A DNA stretch of 64,000 bases from JAGLON01 sp041394985 (GCA_041394985.1 JAWLBI010000001.1:1240001-1304000); one strand, 5' to 3'; positions 25,488-34,653 are shown, numbered from the stretch's first letter. The notes: generated by a model not told the origin, from the sequence alone. Translations and numbers: made by a program.

Positions 25488-25515
25488 CTTTTTTGTTTTC
25501 ATGCGGCGAGATTAC
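25466..25515 (+). repeat. tRNA-Ser 3'-end repeat, copy 1 (intact; putative att site)
   Basis: The 3' half of the tRNA, the T-run and about 25 more bases recur, increasingly diverged, at 26341, 26439, 27271 and 44831. The block CCTCTCCGCTTTTTTGTTT (25480-25498) is identical to 44840-44858. Confidence 0.7.
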
Positions 25516-25806
25516 CAGTATATTTTTATTGAATTAAAGCGGGAACCCACCCTCGTCCCGAAGACGGGATATCGGATGGACCACCTCTTCGATAGCGATG
25601 TATATGGCAGGAACCCGCGGCAAGCGGTTGACCACCCGTCCCAATGGGCGGGGCTATAGATTTTCATTAGTATCTGGAGGATCGAGAAGAAATAGTTTAC
25701 TATTGATGATTCCGAATTATTAGGTTGAACGTCTCATCCCAACCCTAAGAAGGGTTGAGGCGCCTGGAAGATAGATGTTATATAAAAGAAGGATTAAGAT
25801 ATTATA
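25488..25806. other. Non-coding spacer with REP-like fragments
   Basis: Contains fragments of a dispersed repeat with GGGAACCCACC and AGGAACCCGCGGCAAGCGG (about 25540-25660), related to pieces near 44905 and 45890. No gene is supported. Confidence 0.4.
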
Positions 25807-26193
25807 ATGATGCATTCAAATAAGAAATCAAGGATAAAAAGATATATTCCACTTATATTACTTACTTGTATTATGGTGGTTATAGGATATTATTGTGAAA
25901 ATTACGGGATATTGAAAAATCCTTGCACTGAATTGGCAAAGATAAAAATAGCCAATCTAGATTACGAAATTGGAATAAACTACTATGCTGGTAATGCAAC
26001 TGCCGCATATGGGATAGCAATTGAGAAAAATGGACGCGGTCGAAATATTACATTAGAGTGGTATGAATATTACTCAAAGTTAGATGCATTCACATTAGTA
26101 GGAGATAGTCTACTTCAAATAGAATTATCTGGTGAAAGTTATATGACTACTCGGCATGATACATACAATATCAATCTGTATGATTTCAAGTAG
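25807..26193 (+). CDS. Hypothetical anchored protein
   Basis: 128 residues, AT-rich codons. A basic N-terminus and one membrane helix (about residues 13-30, IPLILLTCIMVVIGYY) are followed by a small beta-rich domain (IEKNGRGRNITLEWYEYY). There is no known family. Its composition, and its position between two tRNA-Ser tails, suggest acquired DNA. A Shine-Dalgarno is weak, so expression is not assured. Confidence 0.5.
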   Translation: MMHSNKKSRIKRYIPLILLTCIMVVIGYYCENYGILKNPCTELAKIKIANLDYEIGINYYAGNATAAYGIAIEKNGRGRNITLEWYEYYSKLDAFTLVGDSLLQIELSGESYMTTRHDTYNINLYDFK

Positions 26194-26340
26194 TTGTCTA
26201 TTTTTTCACAACAGGTGTCTCGTATTTTCTGACAATTTTCTAACAACTAATTCAACGCAAAATGCTCCAACTCGTTGGACCTTAACATTATAAAAGGCAA
26301 TATAATACAGCTAATTTAGGGTGCGAAAGGAAGTTATCGG

Positions 26341-26378
26341 AAATCGTGAGCAGCGAATCTCAGCCTCTCCGCTTGTTA
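26341..26378 (+). repeat. tRNA-Ser 3'-end repeat, copy 2 (degenerate)
   Basis: GAATCTCAGCCTCTCCGCTTGTT matches the tRNA tail GAATCCCTGCCTCTCCGCTTTTT with a few changes; here quoted in part only: GCCTCTCCGCTTGTT at 26363-26377. No acceptor 5' half is present, so it is not a functional tRNA. Confidence 0.55.
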
Positions 26379-26438
26379 ATTTCATCGATGAATCAATTAT
26401 TATACTACAGGCAAGTAATAAGATAAGTATTTAATAGC

Positions 26439-26482
26439 GAGTTGCGGAGCACTCGGGTGCCAGCGAATCTGCGTTTTGTTTG
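26439..26482 (+). repeat. tRNA-Ser 3'-end repeat, copy 3 (strongly degenerate)
   Basis: The segment GAGTTGCGGAG ... GCGAATCTGCG TTTTGTTTG aligns with the longer copy at 27271 (GAGTTGCGGAG ... CGAATCCCTGC ... TTTTTTGTTT) and with the variable arm, T-arm and tail of tRNA-Ser, with a deletion of the CCTCTCC block. Confidence 0.4.
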
Positions 26483-26537
26483 TGCCTAGGCAAGCGCCCG
26501 GTGAGGAGTCTTATCACTCACCGGCGCCTGCCAGGCA
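26483..26537. repeat. Long imperfect hairpin
   Basis: TGCCTAGGCAAGCGCCCGG-TGAG on the left pairs with CTCACCGGCGCCTGCCAGGCA on the right around about 11 bases. No T-run follows on either strand. It might be a recombination site, a MITE end or an RNA structure; no assignment is made. Confidence 0.5.
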
Positions 26538-26805
26538 TAACTCATTGCTACCGGGTAATCCGGGGGAAATACAGTCTGACTCGGTGTCCTGGATTTCCGG
26601 AATGTTTTATAGGGTAGTTTAGTGTCTTACCCGGGACTCCATATGACATCCATTGCTGCAATGGGCTGTACGCGGAACTGCATAGCGCTTCATGGCATCC
26701 TCCATGTTAAGAGTTAAAAAACGACGCCAATCTCGAGATCGGAATACTATGACATTGTTATATGTATATATGCGCATATACTCATAAATGTTTCAAAAAA
26801 ATATA

Positions 26806-27120
26806 TCACTTCTTACTTTTTTTGCCTTTTGTTTCAGATGTCACATTTAAGTTGCAGCAAAAATCATCACAGCAAATACAGACCTTTTCCTTATTTAAAC
26901 TATAAATCACATTCTGACCATCCCTCGTTGCTTCAACGACTTCGGCCGCCCTGAGAATACCCAAATGGCGGCTAACCGCAGATTGCGTTAAGCCCATCTG
27001 AGCGGTTATCTCATTGACAGTGAGGTCTTTACGAGCCAACAGCTCCAGGATTGTCAGTCTGCTGAGATCGCTGAATGCCTTGAAATATCTGCTTAATGCT
27101 TTTTTGTCCATCGTAACCAT
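26806..27120 (-). CDS. ArsR/SmtB-family transcriptional regulator
   Basis: 104 residues from the ATG at 27118-27120, preceded by GGAG nine bases upstream. The longer frame to 27168 would run through the operator and is rejected. The winged helix is clear: FKAFSDLSRLTILELL, recognition helix TQSAVSRHLGILRAAEVV, and wing TRDGQNVIYSL. The C-terminus carries a Cys cluster CICCDDFCC, a likely metal or metalloid site. ArsR proteins repress their own operon and release DNA on metal binding. No efflux or reductase gene is next to it, so its target may be only itself or something at a distance. Confidence 0.88.
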   Translation of the reverse strand: MVTMDKKALSRYFKAFSDLSRLTILELLARKDLTVNEITAQMGLTQSAVSRHLGILRAAEVVEATRDGQNVIYSLNKEKVCICCDDFCCNLNVTSETKGKKSKK

Positions 27121-27133
27121 TTTTAGTAACTCC

Positions 27134-27165
27134 ACATATGAATATATGCGCATGTTGTCATATGT
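27134..27165. promoter_or_regulatory. Putative ArsR operator
   Basis: A perfect inverted repeat ACATATGA-N16-TCATATGT encloses ATATGCGCAT and ends 14 bp before the regulator's start. The core ATATGCGCAT recurs as a palindrome at 26767-26780 on the other side of the gene. ArsR-family operators are AT-rich ATAT...ATAT dyads of this kind. Confidence 0.55.
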
Positions 27166-27270
27166 CAAGCGTAATATTAAAACATGTCAGGATTTTTATT
27201 TTAGGCGAATTCCATTCAATGGCGGGGTTGTACTGTAAGGGGGCCTCAGTTGTTATGAGGCCTCATAAAT

Positions 27271-27322
27271 GAGTTGCGGAGAATGCGCCCAACCGAATCC
27301 CTGCCTCACTGCTTTTTTGTTT
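27271..27322 (+). repeat. tRNA-Ser 3'-end repeat, copy 4 (degenerate)
   Basis: CGAATCCCTGCCTCACTGC then TTTTTTGTTT matches the tRNA tail with one T-to-A and one C-to-T-type change. The downstream CATCGATGA is shared with copy 2. Confidence 0.6.
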
Positions 27323-27503
27323 CCATCGATGATTATATTAATATTTTACAGGTAGAAAATAATAGGAATTTCACACAGCGTGCCCTGGGGCGTCTGTGCA
27401 AACTACTTGACTTTTAATACTCGTTTGGTCATTATTGTAATGTGGAGTGTATTATATATAGTAGTGAAACCTGCTACCCAATTAAAAAGAGTAGTAACTC
27501 CTA

Positions 27504-28706
27504 ATGGGCGAATTTAACGGTTACATTGGTATTGCCATCGTTATCGTCATAAGTGCCGCGGCGATTATTACAGTCTCGAAATTCGGTTTGAATCTCCGCA
27601 AATTCAAACATGGTAATACGGAACTCGATTTTGATCCCAAATCTACAAACGGTGATCGCGGAGCATTAAAAATAAAATCAATTATTGTGCTCCCTCTGGC
27701 GGAAAAGGATTGCGTTAATTTAGGGATTTCATCCCGCGAAGCTGTTGAGTTTATCAAGGAGGACGCAAAACGTCACCCGGATCTCTTTGCTATCACCTTT
27801 ACGTCCGTACCTCTCATATTCCAAATGAAAGTATTACTCTTATCTTGGGATGGCCTGACCGCTAGCATAGAGAGAATAATCGAGCGCGATAAGGCGTACC
27901 CACTCAACGACGTATGGTCCTCCTGTCTGTCCCAGTATCGTAAGGCTACTCAATTGAGGTATCGAGTCGAGGGTTCAAATGCGTTTCTACGATCGGCTGA
28001 ATTAAAGAAAACTCTCAAACAGTTCCTGAAACTTACCGAGGATACTCAGAAGCTTTTAGAAACGGCAGCGACTCTCCCAGGTTTAAATCCTCCAGATTTT
28101 AACCTGATGTTATCAATTCTTGAGGAAGCCGAGACCGCTTCTTTTCAGGATGATTGGCCAACCTGTATCAGTAAATTAGAGGGAGTATTGTCATCGGTTC
28201 ATAAGATACTCATCGATCTGGCACCGGATGGCACAGCCAAATCTCCCCAAAATTCCAATATCGCATTGGGGAAAAAAAGAGAAACGACAGAGCTGCAAAT
28301 ATTGGTTGCTGATGATCAGGAAGTAGTCCACTTTCTTATTCCCGAGATACTTGAATTGCTTTTAAAGGACCGACCGCATAATATCGTAAAAGCATACAAC
28401 GGCAGAGAGGCATTATTGGCTATGGTCGAGCGCGAATTCGATCTGATTTTTGTGGACATAAGAATGCCATATAAAGATGAAGGTGGATTCGATGGTACTG
28501 AGTTACTATTAACAGCCAAAAAATCCTCTCCACAAACTCGTGTGATATTAATAAGCGGATACGACAATCTAATAGAAAGAGCAAAAACCGATTCACAATT
28601 AAGTATTAGCGACTGGATAATTTGTAAACCATTTAAAATCGATGAAATCAGAACAGTATTGCAGGCTTTTTCGTTAATTCCGAAGAGTAAGGAATTGTCA
28701 TCTTGA
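27504..28706 (+). CDS. Membrane-anchored protein with C-terminal response-regulator receiver
   Basis: 400 residues. It has an N-terminal membrane helix (residues 7-28), then a region of about 230 residues that I do not recognise, mainly helical after residue 100. A complete receiver domain occupies about 272-395: acidic pair ADDQ, phospho-Asp in FVDIRMP, Thr/Ser position LISGYD and the conserved Lys in ICKPF. A receiver at the C-terminus of a membrane protein is unusual; it may couple phosphorelay input to a membrane event. It is the first of several receiver-bearing proteins in this island. Confidence 0.75.
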   Translation: MGEFNGYIGIAIVIVISAAAIITVSKFGLNLRKFKHGNTELDFDPKSTNGDRGALKIKSIIVLPLAEKDCVNLGISSREAVEFIKEDAKRHPDLFAITFTSVPLIFQMKVLLLSWDGLTASIERIIERDKAYPLNDVWSSCLSQYRKATQLRYRVEGSNAFLRSAELKKTLKQFLKLTEDTQKLLETAATLPGLNPPDFNLMLSILEEAETASFQDDWPTCISKLEGVLSSVHKILIDLAPDGTAKSPQNSNIALGKKRETTELQILVADDQEVVHFLIPEILELLLKDRPHNIVKAYNGREALLAMVEREFDLIFVDIRMPYKDEGGFDGTELLLTAKKSSPQTRVILISGYDNLIERAKTDSQLSISDWIICKPFKIDEIRTVLQAFSLIPKSKELSS

Positions 28707-29407
28707 GAAGTTGAAAAATGATACGTATGGACGACAATTCACAACTTGCTGCGGAGATTTGATTACCCAAAAAAATCTACTGATGTGCGATAGCATTTTC
28801 TTATTTGAGTTTTAATACTGATTCGTACATGCGATTACTACCCAAGCATCTTATAAAGATGGATATAAGTTTGTAATACCGGCCTGACTCTACGTCAATC
28901 CGCGGTCCACTCATTCGGGGCAGTATTTTATTATAACTACTACGTTGTGCGATAGGTGCCAATGTGGACCGAATGGTAATTTTTACTTGACATGCGATGA
29001 AATATTAGTCATTTTGTAATTAGTACGTGAGAGTTATTTTACATCATTCTGGTTTTATCTCACGTTCCACCAGGACTTTGCAGAACAACTTAATCGATTA
29101 TCAGGCGGGTGTTTGGATCCTCTTTGATGATTCCTGGCCTGGAAAAGCTGCTCTTGTTCGGCCCGAACCACAACAAGACCGCACCGGCTGTGTGAGTTCT
29201 TCGGTTTGAAAGAGAAGACACCTCGTACACGACGCCACCAGCATCACGAGCGGGGCCTGAACGCCTGATTTATGTATAGATGAGATAGACTCGCGGTACA
29301 GTCTGCCATCTATTTTTACGTCAAAAAATACTGAATATATATTCCAGCTACCGAGTGGGGCAGATGAAAGCTCAAGGAGTTCACACCTTCAATCAGGGAA
29401 TAATGCT
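28707..29407. other. Intergenic region with possible degenerate coding sequence
   Basis: About 700 bases without a supported gene. Between about 29027 and 29275 the composition becomes more GC-rich and short open stretches occur in all three plus frames (for example DDSWPGKAALVRPEPQQ; FGLKEKTPRTRRHQHHERG). They could be one frameshifted, decayed gene. I cannot identify it. The region must contain the promoter for qmoA, but no convincing pair of boxes was found. Confidence 0.35.
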
Positions 29408-30682
29408 ATGATAAATACGAATATGCCGATTCTGGTAATCGGGGGAGGAATCGCCGGAATTACGGCGGCCGTCGATGCCGCGGAAGTCGGTTGCCAGGTG
29501 ATCCTCGTCGAAAAAGAAGCATACCTTGGCGGCCGGGTCTTGCGGATGTACCGGTATTTTCCCAAGATGTGCCCGCCGACGTGCGGATTCGAAATCAATT
29601 CCCGTCGCATCAGGAATAATCCTCGCATCACGGTGTACACGATGGCCTCGGTCGAGGAAATCAGTGGCGTCGCCGGGAGTTTTATGGCAAAAATAAAAAT
29701 CAAACCCCGGTTTGTGACCGGGGATTATGAGATTCCTCAGAGCGCCATAGACAAAATGAGCTCCGAGCGAGCCAATCCCTTCAACTATGGGATGGATACG
29801 ACCAAGGCGTTATTCAAGCCGCACGAAATGGCGTATCCGCCATCGATGGTGCTGGATAAAGAGTCGTTGAGTGTCGAGGATGAGAAACTGCTGAATACGG
29901 AATGCCCTCCGGGCGCCATTGATTTCAACATGGCGGAAAAGGAAATAACGGTCAAGGTTGGCGCCATTATCGTGGCAACCGGCTGGCGACCGTATGATGC
30001 CACGAATCTGGATAATCTGGGATATGGAAAATACCAGAACATCATAACCAATGTGATGATGGAGCGGCTGGCCTCGCGGAATGGCCCGACTGGAGGCGAG
30101 ATCCTTCGACCATCGGATGGAAAGAAAGTCGGGAACGTGGCGTTCGTTCAATGCGCCGGCTCCCGGGATGAAAATCATCTGCCGTACTGCTCGGCGGTGT
30201 GCTGTATGGCCTCGTTAAAACAGGCCAGGTATATCCGGGAGAAAAACCCGGATGCGAAGGTGACGATTTTCTATATCGACATTCGCACCATCGGTCGGGA
30301 AGAGAAGTTCTACTATGATTTACTCGAAGACGATCATGTCAGATTTATCAAGGGGAAAGTCGCCAAGATAAATCAGGCCGATGATGACCATAGCCTTATC
30401 CTCGATGTCGAGGATACGCTGTCTCGGGAAAAACTGCATTCCGGATTCGATATGGTCGTGCTGGCGACCGGTATGGTGCCAAATACGGTCGATGAAAAAC
30501 TCCCCTACAGCGTCGGATACGACGATTACGGGTTCATTAATGCAGCAGACGGGCCGGATGGCATTTTTGCCGTTGGGTGTGCCGGTCGTCCATGTGATGT
30601 ATCGAGGGCCGCCAAGGGAGGCACCGGCGCTGCCTTGAAGGCAATCCAGTGCATGATGGGAGGGGTACGGGCAGATGGATAA
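29408..30682 (+). CDS. qmoA: QmoA, HdrA-like flavoprotein subunit of the quinone-interacting oxidoreductase
   Basis: 424 residues. The FAD-binding Rossmann motif GGGIAGITAA at about residue 13 is followed by the QmoA-characteristic segment FPKMCPPTCGFEIN. A second redox/FAD part includes VQCAGSRDENHLPYCSAVCC (HdrA-type Cys cluster) and ends with AVGCAGRPCDVSRA. QmoA of sulfate reducers passes electrons between the quinone pool and a soluble partner (APS reductase in that case). AGGGA precedes the ATG. The length matches the family. It overlaps qmoB by 8 bp. Confidence 0.9.
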   Translation: MINTNMPILVIGGGIAGITAAVDAAEVGCQVILVEKEAYLGGRVLRMYRYFPKMCPPTCGFEINSRRIRNNPRITVYTMASVEEISGVAGSFMAKIKIKPRFVTGDYEIPQSAIDKMSSERANPFNYGMDTTKALFKPHEMAYPPSMVLDKESLSVEDEKLLNTECPPGAIDFNMAEKEITVKVGAIIVATGWRPYDATNLDNLGYGKYQNIITNVMMERLASRNGPTGGEILRPSDGKKVGNVAFVQCAGSRDENHLPYCSAVCCMASLKQARYIREKNPDAKVTIFYIDIRTIGREEKFYYDLLEDDHVRFIKGKVAKINQADDDHSLILDVEDTLSREKLHSGFDMVVLATGMVPNTVDEKLPYSVGYDDYGFINAADGPDGIFAVGCAGRPCDVSRAAKGGTGAALKAIQCMMGGVRADG

Positions 30683-32939
30683 TAAAATCGGAGTCTATAT
30701 TTGTAACGGCTATGGCATAGCCGAGGCGTTGGATATCGACGAACTGCGCAAGGTAGTTATCGATGAATGCGAAGTGCCCTTCTGCAAAATAATTCCCTCG
30801 TGTGAACCTGCTGATATCGCAAAAGTCATTGCCGAGATAAAGGCAGAGGGATTCAACAAGGTGTTGATCGCCGGTGTATCGGCGCGAAACTACGACGATA
30901 AAATCTTCCCCAAGGGAGTGCAGGTCGAAAAGCTTGCGCTACGCGAGCATGTTGTCTGGTGTCAGCCGCCAAACGAGGAAGACACGCTGATGATGGCGAC
31001 GGATTACATCCGTATGTACATCGCGAAGCTCAAAAAGATGGAAGTGCCCGAGCCGTTTCAGCCGGATGAACCGATTGATAAGACCCTATTAGTCGTCGGT
31101 GGCGGTGTGACCGGGATGACGGCGGCATTGAATGCGGCAAAAGCCGGATATAGTGTGAAGCTGGTCGAAAAGTCGAACCGGCTGGGGGGCTGGCTGGGCA
31201 AACAGTACAAATCGATCCCGACACAGGCGCCGTTCAGGGAGTTAGAGGATACTGGTATTGATGCCATGATTTCAGATGTAGAGACTCAGGCGAATATCGA
31301 GACGTTTGTTTCCATGAAGACGGCAAGTATCGAGGGAGCGCCCGGGTTATTCGATGTCACGCTGGCATCGGCGAACGGAAACGGCAGCGGTGAGAAAAAA
31401 TTCCGAGTCGGTGCGATTATTCAGGCGACCGGATGGGAGCCGGTTGATCCCCGTGAGACACTCCCGTACGGCAAACTCGATGATGTGATTCGCAACGTCG
31501 AGTATGAGGAAATGATGAATTCAACCGGTAAGGTGACTCGGCCATCGGACGGCAGGGAAGTATCGCGGGTTGCGTTTATCCAATGCGGAGGAAACCGGGA
31601 TAAGACACATCACTCGTTTTGCTCGTCAATTTGCTGCCTGACATCGCTGAAGCAGGCGATGTATCTGAGAGAGCAGAACAAAGAGGCGAAGGCTTATATC
31701 TTTTATGAATTCCTTCGAACGCCGGGGCACTATGAGGACTTCTATCGGCGGGTGCAGGATGACCCGGGAGTCTTTTTGACCAAGGGAGATGTCGTCGAAG
31801 TCGAGCGGCAGGATAATGGCGATCTGCTTCTGACAATCGACAACACGATGCCGGGGAAAAAGATTCAGGTCGCAGTCGACTTAATTGTCCTGGCCGCCGG
31901 TATGAAACCGAATGCCGCCGATGGAGAGGCGATACGAAAATACAATGATGCTAAGGTGGCTGCGGTCAAGAGCGATTCGGACAAACAGAAGCAGGACGCA
32001 GCGAAACTGGTCGAGGAGTTGAAGCAACATGAAGGCAGGGAAATACTGAATCTGAAGTATCGACAGGGACCGGATTTGCCTGCCTTACAATATGGATTTC
32101 CGGATTCACATTTCATCTGTTTCCCCTATGAGACGCGCCGGACCGGAATCTATGCGGCCGGAAGCGTCCGGCAACCGATGGATGGTATGGCCAGCCGCGA
32201 GGATGCCACCGGGGCAGCTTTGAAGGCAATACAGTGCGTCGAAATGACCAGCCGGGGAGAGGCAGTACATCCTCGGGCCGGTGATACATCGTATCCCGAA
32301 TTCTTCCTGCAAAAGTGTACGCAGTGCAAGCGCTGCACCGAGGAGTGCCCATTTGGTGTGTTAAACGAAGATGAAAAGGGAACACCGCTTCTCAGGGCGA
32401 CTCGCTGTCGCCGATGCGGCGTATGCCTTGGGGCATGTCCAGAGCGTATCGTTTCGTTCAAGGATTATTCCATCAGTGTCATCACCAATATGATTAAGGC
32501 GGTCGAGGTGCCTGATGAGGATGAGGAAAAGCCTCGCATCCTGGCACTCCTGTGTGAAAATGACGCCTTCCCGGCAATGGATTTACTGGGGCAGAATCGT
32601 ATTCGGTACAATCCATTTATTCGCATCATTCCGGTGAGATGTCTCGGTTCGGTAAATATTATCTGGGTGTCAGAGGCATTTTCGGCCGGGTACGATGGCG
32701 TGATTCTCATCGGGTGCAAGTACGGTGACGATTATCAGTGTCATTTTATCAAGGGAAGCGAGCTGGCCGATTCGCGCGGCGAGAATATCCGTGAGAAACT
32801 CCAGCAGATGGCAATGGAAGACCAGCGAGTGGAGATACATCAGCTGCAAATATCGGATTATGAAAAGCTTCCGGAGATATTCGATAGTCTACAGAAAGTC
32901 ATAGATGAATTCGGTATGAATCCATTCAAGGGGATGTAA
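30675..32939 (+). CDS. qmoB: QmoB, HdrA/MvhD-like flavin and iron-sulfur subunit
   Basis: 754 residues, the usual QmoB length. A short N-terminal domain (about 1-130) precedes the FAD domain (VVGGGVTGMTAALNAAKAG) and the Cys cluster IQCGGNRDKTHHSFCSSICC. Two ferredoxin-type 4Fe-4S sites follow (CTQCKRCTEECP and CRRCGVCLGACPE), and a C-terminal MvhD-like domain (about 630-754, including LIGCKYGDDYQCHF). An insertion of about 50 residues rich in Lys/Asp/Glu lies near 420-460. It should form the electron-transfer core with QmoA and QmoC. Confidence 0.92.
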   Translation: MDNKIGVYICNGYGIAEALDIDELRKVVIDECEVPFCKIIPSCEPADIAKVIAEIKAEGFNKVLIAGVSARNYDDKIFPKGVQVEKLALREHVVWCQPPNEEDTLMMATDYIRMYIAKLKKMEVPEPFQPDEPIDKTLLVVGGGVTGMTAALNAAKAGYSVKLVEKSNRLGGWLGKQYKSIPTQAPFRELEDTGIDAMISDVETQANIETFVSMKTASIEGAPGLFDVTLASANGNGSGEKKFRVGAIIQATGWEPVDPRETLPYGKLDDVIRNVEYEEMMNSTGKVTRPSDGREVSRVAFIQCGGNRDKTHHSFCSSICCLTSLKQAMYLREQNKEAKAYIFYEFLRTPGHYEDFYRRVQDDPGVFLTKGDVVEVERQDNGDLLLTIDNTMPGKKIQVAVDLIVLAAGMKPNAADGEAIRKYNDAKVAAVKSDSDKQKQDAAKLVEELKQHEGREILNLKYRQGPDLPALQYGFPDSHFICFPYETRRTGIYAAGSVRQPMDGMASREDATGAALKAIQCVEMTSRGEAVHPRAGDTSYPEFFLQKCTQCKRCTEECPFGVLNEDEKGTPLLRATRCRRCGVCLGACPERIVSFKDYSISVITNMIKAVEVPDEDEEKPRILALLCENDAFPAMDLLGQNRIRYNPFIRIIPVRCLGSVNIIWVSEAFSAGYDGVILIGCKYGDDYQCHFIKGSELADSRGENIREKLQQMAMEDQRVEIHQLQISDYEKLPEIFDSLQKVIDEFGMNPFKGM

Positions 32940-32983
32940 CATTCGAATCAGGGGCGACTGATGTCGCTCCGGAGGATATAACT

Positions 32984-34222
32984 GTGGATACATCTGAAAA
33001 CAATGTCGCGACGATTGAGCCCGACCAGGATAACCCAATCGCAGTGCCGCCTGCTGAGGGGCCGCCGATGTACCTTGAATCCGATATAGATTTTATTATT
33101 ACTCTGCAAAAACGGGGTGGCGATACGCTTAAAAAATGCATGCAATGCGGTACCTGTTCCGCAACGTGCGGATTGTCACCCGATGATGCGCCGTTTCCCG
33201 GCAAGGAGATGGCCTGGGCGTCATGGGGCTTGAAGGAGCAGCTCCTGAATGACCCGGACGTCTGGTTGTGTTATCACTGTAATGATTGTTCGACGCGATG
33301 CCCTCGCGGCGCCAAACCGGCCGATGTCCTGGCAGTGGTCAGACAGGAGAGCGTAATCAATATGGCCTTCCCGAGGTTTTTCGCGCGATGGGTCAACCAG
33401 CCGCAGTGTATTCCATTGTTATTGGGTATTCCGGTCCTGTTGCTGACGCTGGCATTGTATTCCAAAGATAAACTGGGTGACGCACTGGGATTTTCGCCAC
33501 CGACCGGTGACGGGATAATCTTTTCGTATTCTGCGATGTTCCCGCATTGGCTTCTGAATATGTTCTTCTTTTTCTTCGGTGCGTTGACTTTGGTGGCAAT
33601 AGTCATCGGTGGCGTACGCTTTTGGAAAATACTGGATAGATCGGTAGCCTATCGATTACCGGGCGACCGACCGCGGAGTCTGTTCCGGAGTATTCTGAAA
33701 GTTTTCGGTAATATTATCACGCACAAGGATTTCAGTACATGCGTTGCCTCGCGATCGAGAAACTATTCGCATATGTGCGTGCTCTTCGGTTTCGGGGCAC
33801 TGACGGTAGTCACACTGTGGGTGATAACATCGGGGATTAATCCTCTGGCGAAGGGAGACTTTATCTACCCATTTTCATTCTGGAGCCCCTGGAAAGTGCT
33901 GGCAAATGTAGGCGGTATCGCCCTGCTGGTCGGATGTTTTATCATGATATGGGAGCGAGGGAAGGAAAACGAGCAAATTGGAACCGGCGTCTACTTTGAT
34001 TGGGCGTTTCTGTCGGCGCTGATTCTGGTCGTAGCCTCCGGTTTCGCCACGGAGATACTCCACTATATCAGGCTGGAGCCGCATCGGCATATCGTGTATT
34101 TCATTCATCTCGTGTTCGTATTCACGCTACTGATGTATCTGCCTTATTCCAAATTCGCACATATGATATATCGCACGATTGCAAAAGTATATGCGGAATA
34201 TTCCGGCCGAAAGGTGAGTTAG
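32984..34222 (+). CDS. qmoC: QmoC, iron-sulfur/cytochrome b membrane subunit
   Basis: 412 residues from the GTG at 32984, preceded by GGAGGATATAACT. The N-terminal HdrC-type part has two 4Fe-4S motifs (CMQCGTCSATC and CYHCNDCSTRCP). From about residue 130 there are six hydrophobic helices, an HdrE/NarI-like haem b domain with several membrane His residues (for example HYIRLEPHRHIVYFIHL). This subunit links QmoAB to menaquinone in the inner membrane. It completes qmoABC in the standard order. Confidence 0.92.
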   Translation: MDTSENNVATIEPDQDNPIAVPPAEGPPMYLESDIDFIITLQKRGGDTLKKCMQCGTCSATCGLSPDDAPFPGKEMAWASWGLKEQLLNDPDVWLCYHCNDCSTRCPRGAKPADVLAVVRQESVINMAFPRFFARWVNQPQCIPLLLGIPVLLLTLALYSKDKLGDALGFSPPTGDGIIFSYSAMFPHWLLNMFFFFFGALTLVAIVIGGVRFWKILDRSVAYRLPGDRPRSLFRSILKVFGNIITHKDFSTCVASRSRNYSHMCVLFGFGALTVVTLWVITSGINPLAKGDFIYPFSFWSPWKVLANVGGIALLVGCFIMIWERGKENEQIGTGVYFDWAFLSALILVVASGFATEILHYIRLEPHRHIVYFIHLVFVFTLLMYLPYSKFAHMIYRTIAKVYAEYSGRKVS

Positions 34223-34223
34223 T

Positions 34224-34598
34224 ATGAGTTTCAAAAATGTGATTCAGAGCAGGATGAGTCTTATTGCGGTCTTGATTGCGGTACTCATCATAGTATATCC
34301 GCTCGGGTACAGCGTCGCAGATTATATCTCGGCCGGTAATGCCGCCGGGGAGAAGCCGTTTTTGGAGCGGACCGCGCCGGAGATTACTCAGTGCGTCGAG
34401 GACACGATATACATGCGATACCATCACTGGGAATTACTTCATGCAATTCGGGAAGATGTCGTCCGGTACGGAAAGCGAAGCGAGGTCAGTCTCAATAATT
34501 GCCGAAGCTGTCACACCAGCCGCGAGAAATTCTGCAATAAGTGTCATGATGCCGTCAGTATGAAGCCCGACTGCTTCGGGTGCCATTATTATCCGTAG
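34224..34598 (+). CDS. dsrJ: DsrJ, triheme cytochrome c subunit
   Basis: 124 residues. One N-terminal membrane helix (about 13-32) acts as an uncleaved anchor. Three haem c motifs, CRSCH, CNKCH and CFGCH, are clustered in the last 40 residues. The segment YMRYHHWELLHAIREDVVRYG is typical of DsrJ. In the DsrMKJOP complex this periplasmic-facing subunit carries electrons on the outer face of the membrane. It starts one base after the qmoC stop, so it is co-transcribed and probably co-translated. Confidence 0.92.
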   Translation: MSFKNVIQSRMSLIAVLIAVLIIVYPLGYSVADYISAGNAAGEKPFLERTAPEITQCVEDTIYMRYHHWELLHAIREDVVRYGKRSEVSLNNCRSCHTSREKFCNKCHDAVSMKPDCFGCHYYP

Positions 34599-34653
34599 AA
34601 TCGAACCCATGTGTGGATTCTGACGGATTGTAAGCCCGAAAGGAAAGGTTACC

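Larger units (their letters stand above)
26194..26805. other. Non-coding region with decayed tRNA tails and a long hairpin
   Basis: No gene is supported over 612 bases. It holds tRNA-Ser tail copies at 26341-26378 and 26439-26482, a long imperfect hairpin at 26483-26537 and a palindrome TATATGCGCATATA at 26767-26780 near the end of the ArsR gene. Confidence 0.5.
27121..27503. other. Intergenic region with a tRNA tail copy
   Basis: Holds the ArsR operator (27134-27165), tRNA tail copy 4 (27271-27322) and a possible promoter TTGACT-N17-CATTAT at about 27408-27436 for the following gene. Nothing coding. Confidence 0.45.

Noticed and set aside
26483..26537. Integron attC site
   Set aside because: No GTTRRRY-type core or integron integrase is seen; only the hairpin shape fits.
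26341..27322. tRNA-like tails as additional tRNA genes
   Set aside because: None has an acceptor 5' strand, D-arm or anticodon arm; they are 3' fragments only.
29027..29209. 60-codon plus-strand ORF as a real gene
   Set aside because: No family or Shine-Dalgarno; flanking frames look equally coding-like, suggesting decay. Described only as possible degenerate sequence.
29408..34222. Methanogen-type HdrABC heterodisulfide reductase
   Set aside because: QmoA-specific FPKMCPPTCG, the QmoB domain order with MvhD, and a fused HdrC-HdrE subunit identify Qmo instead.
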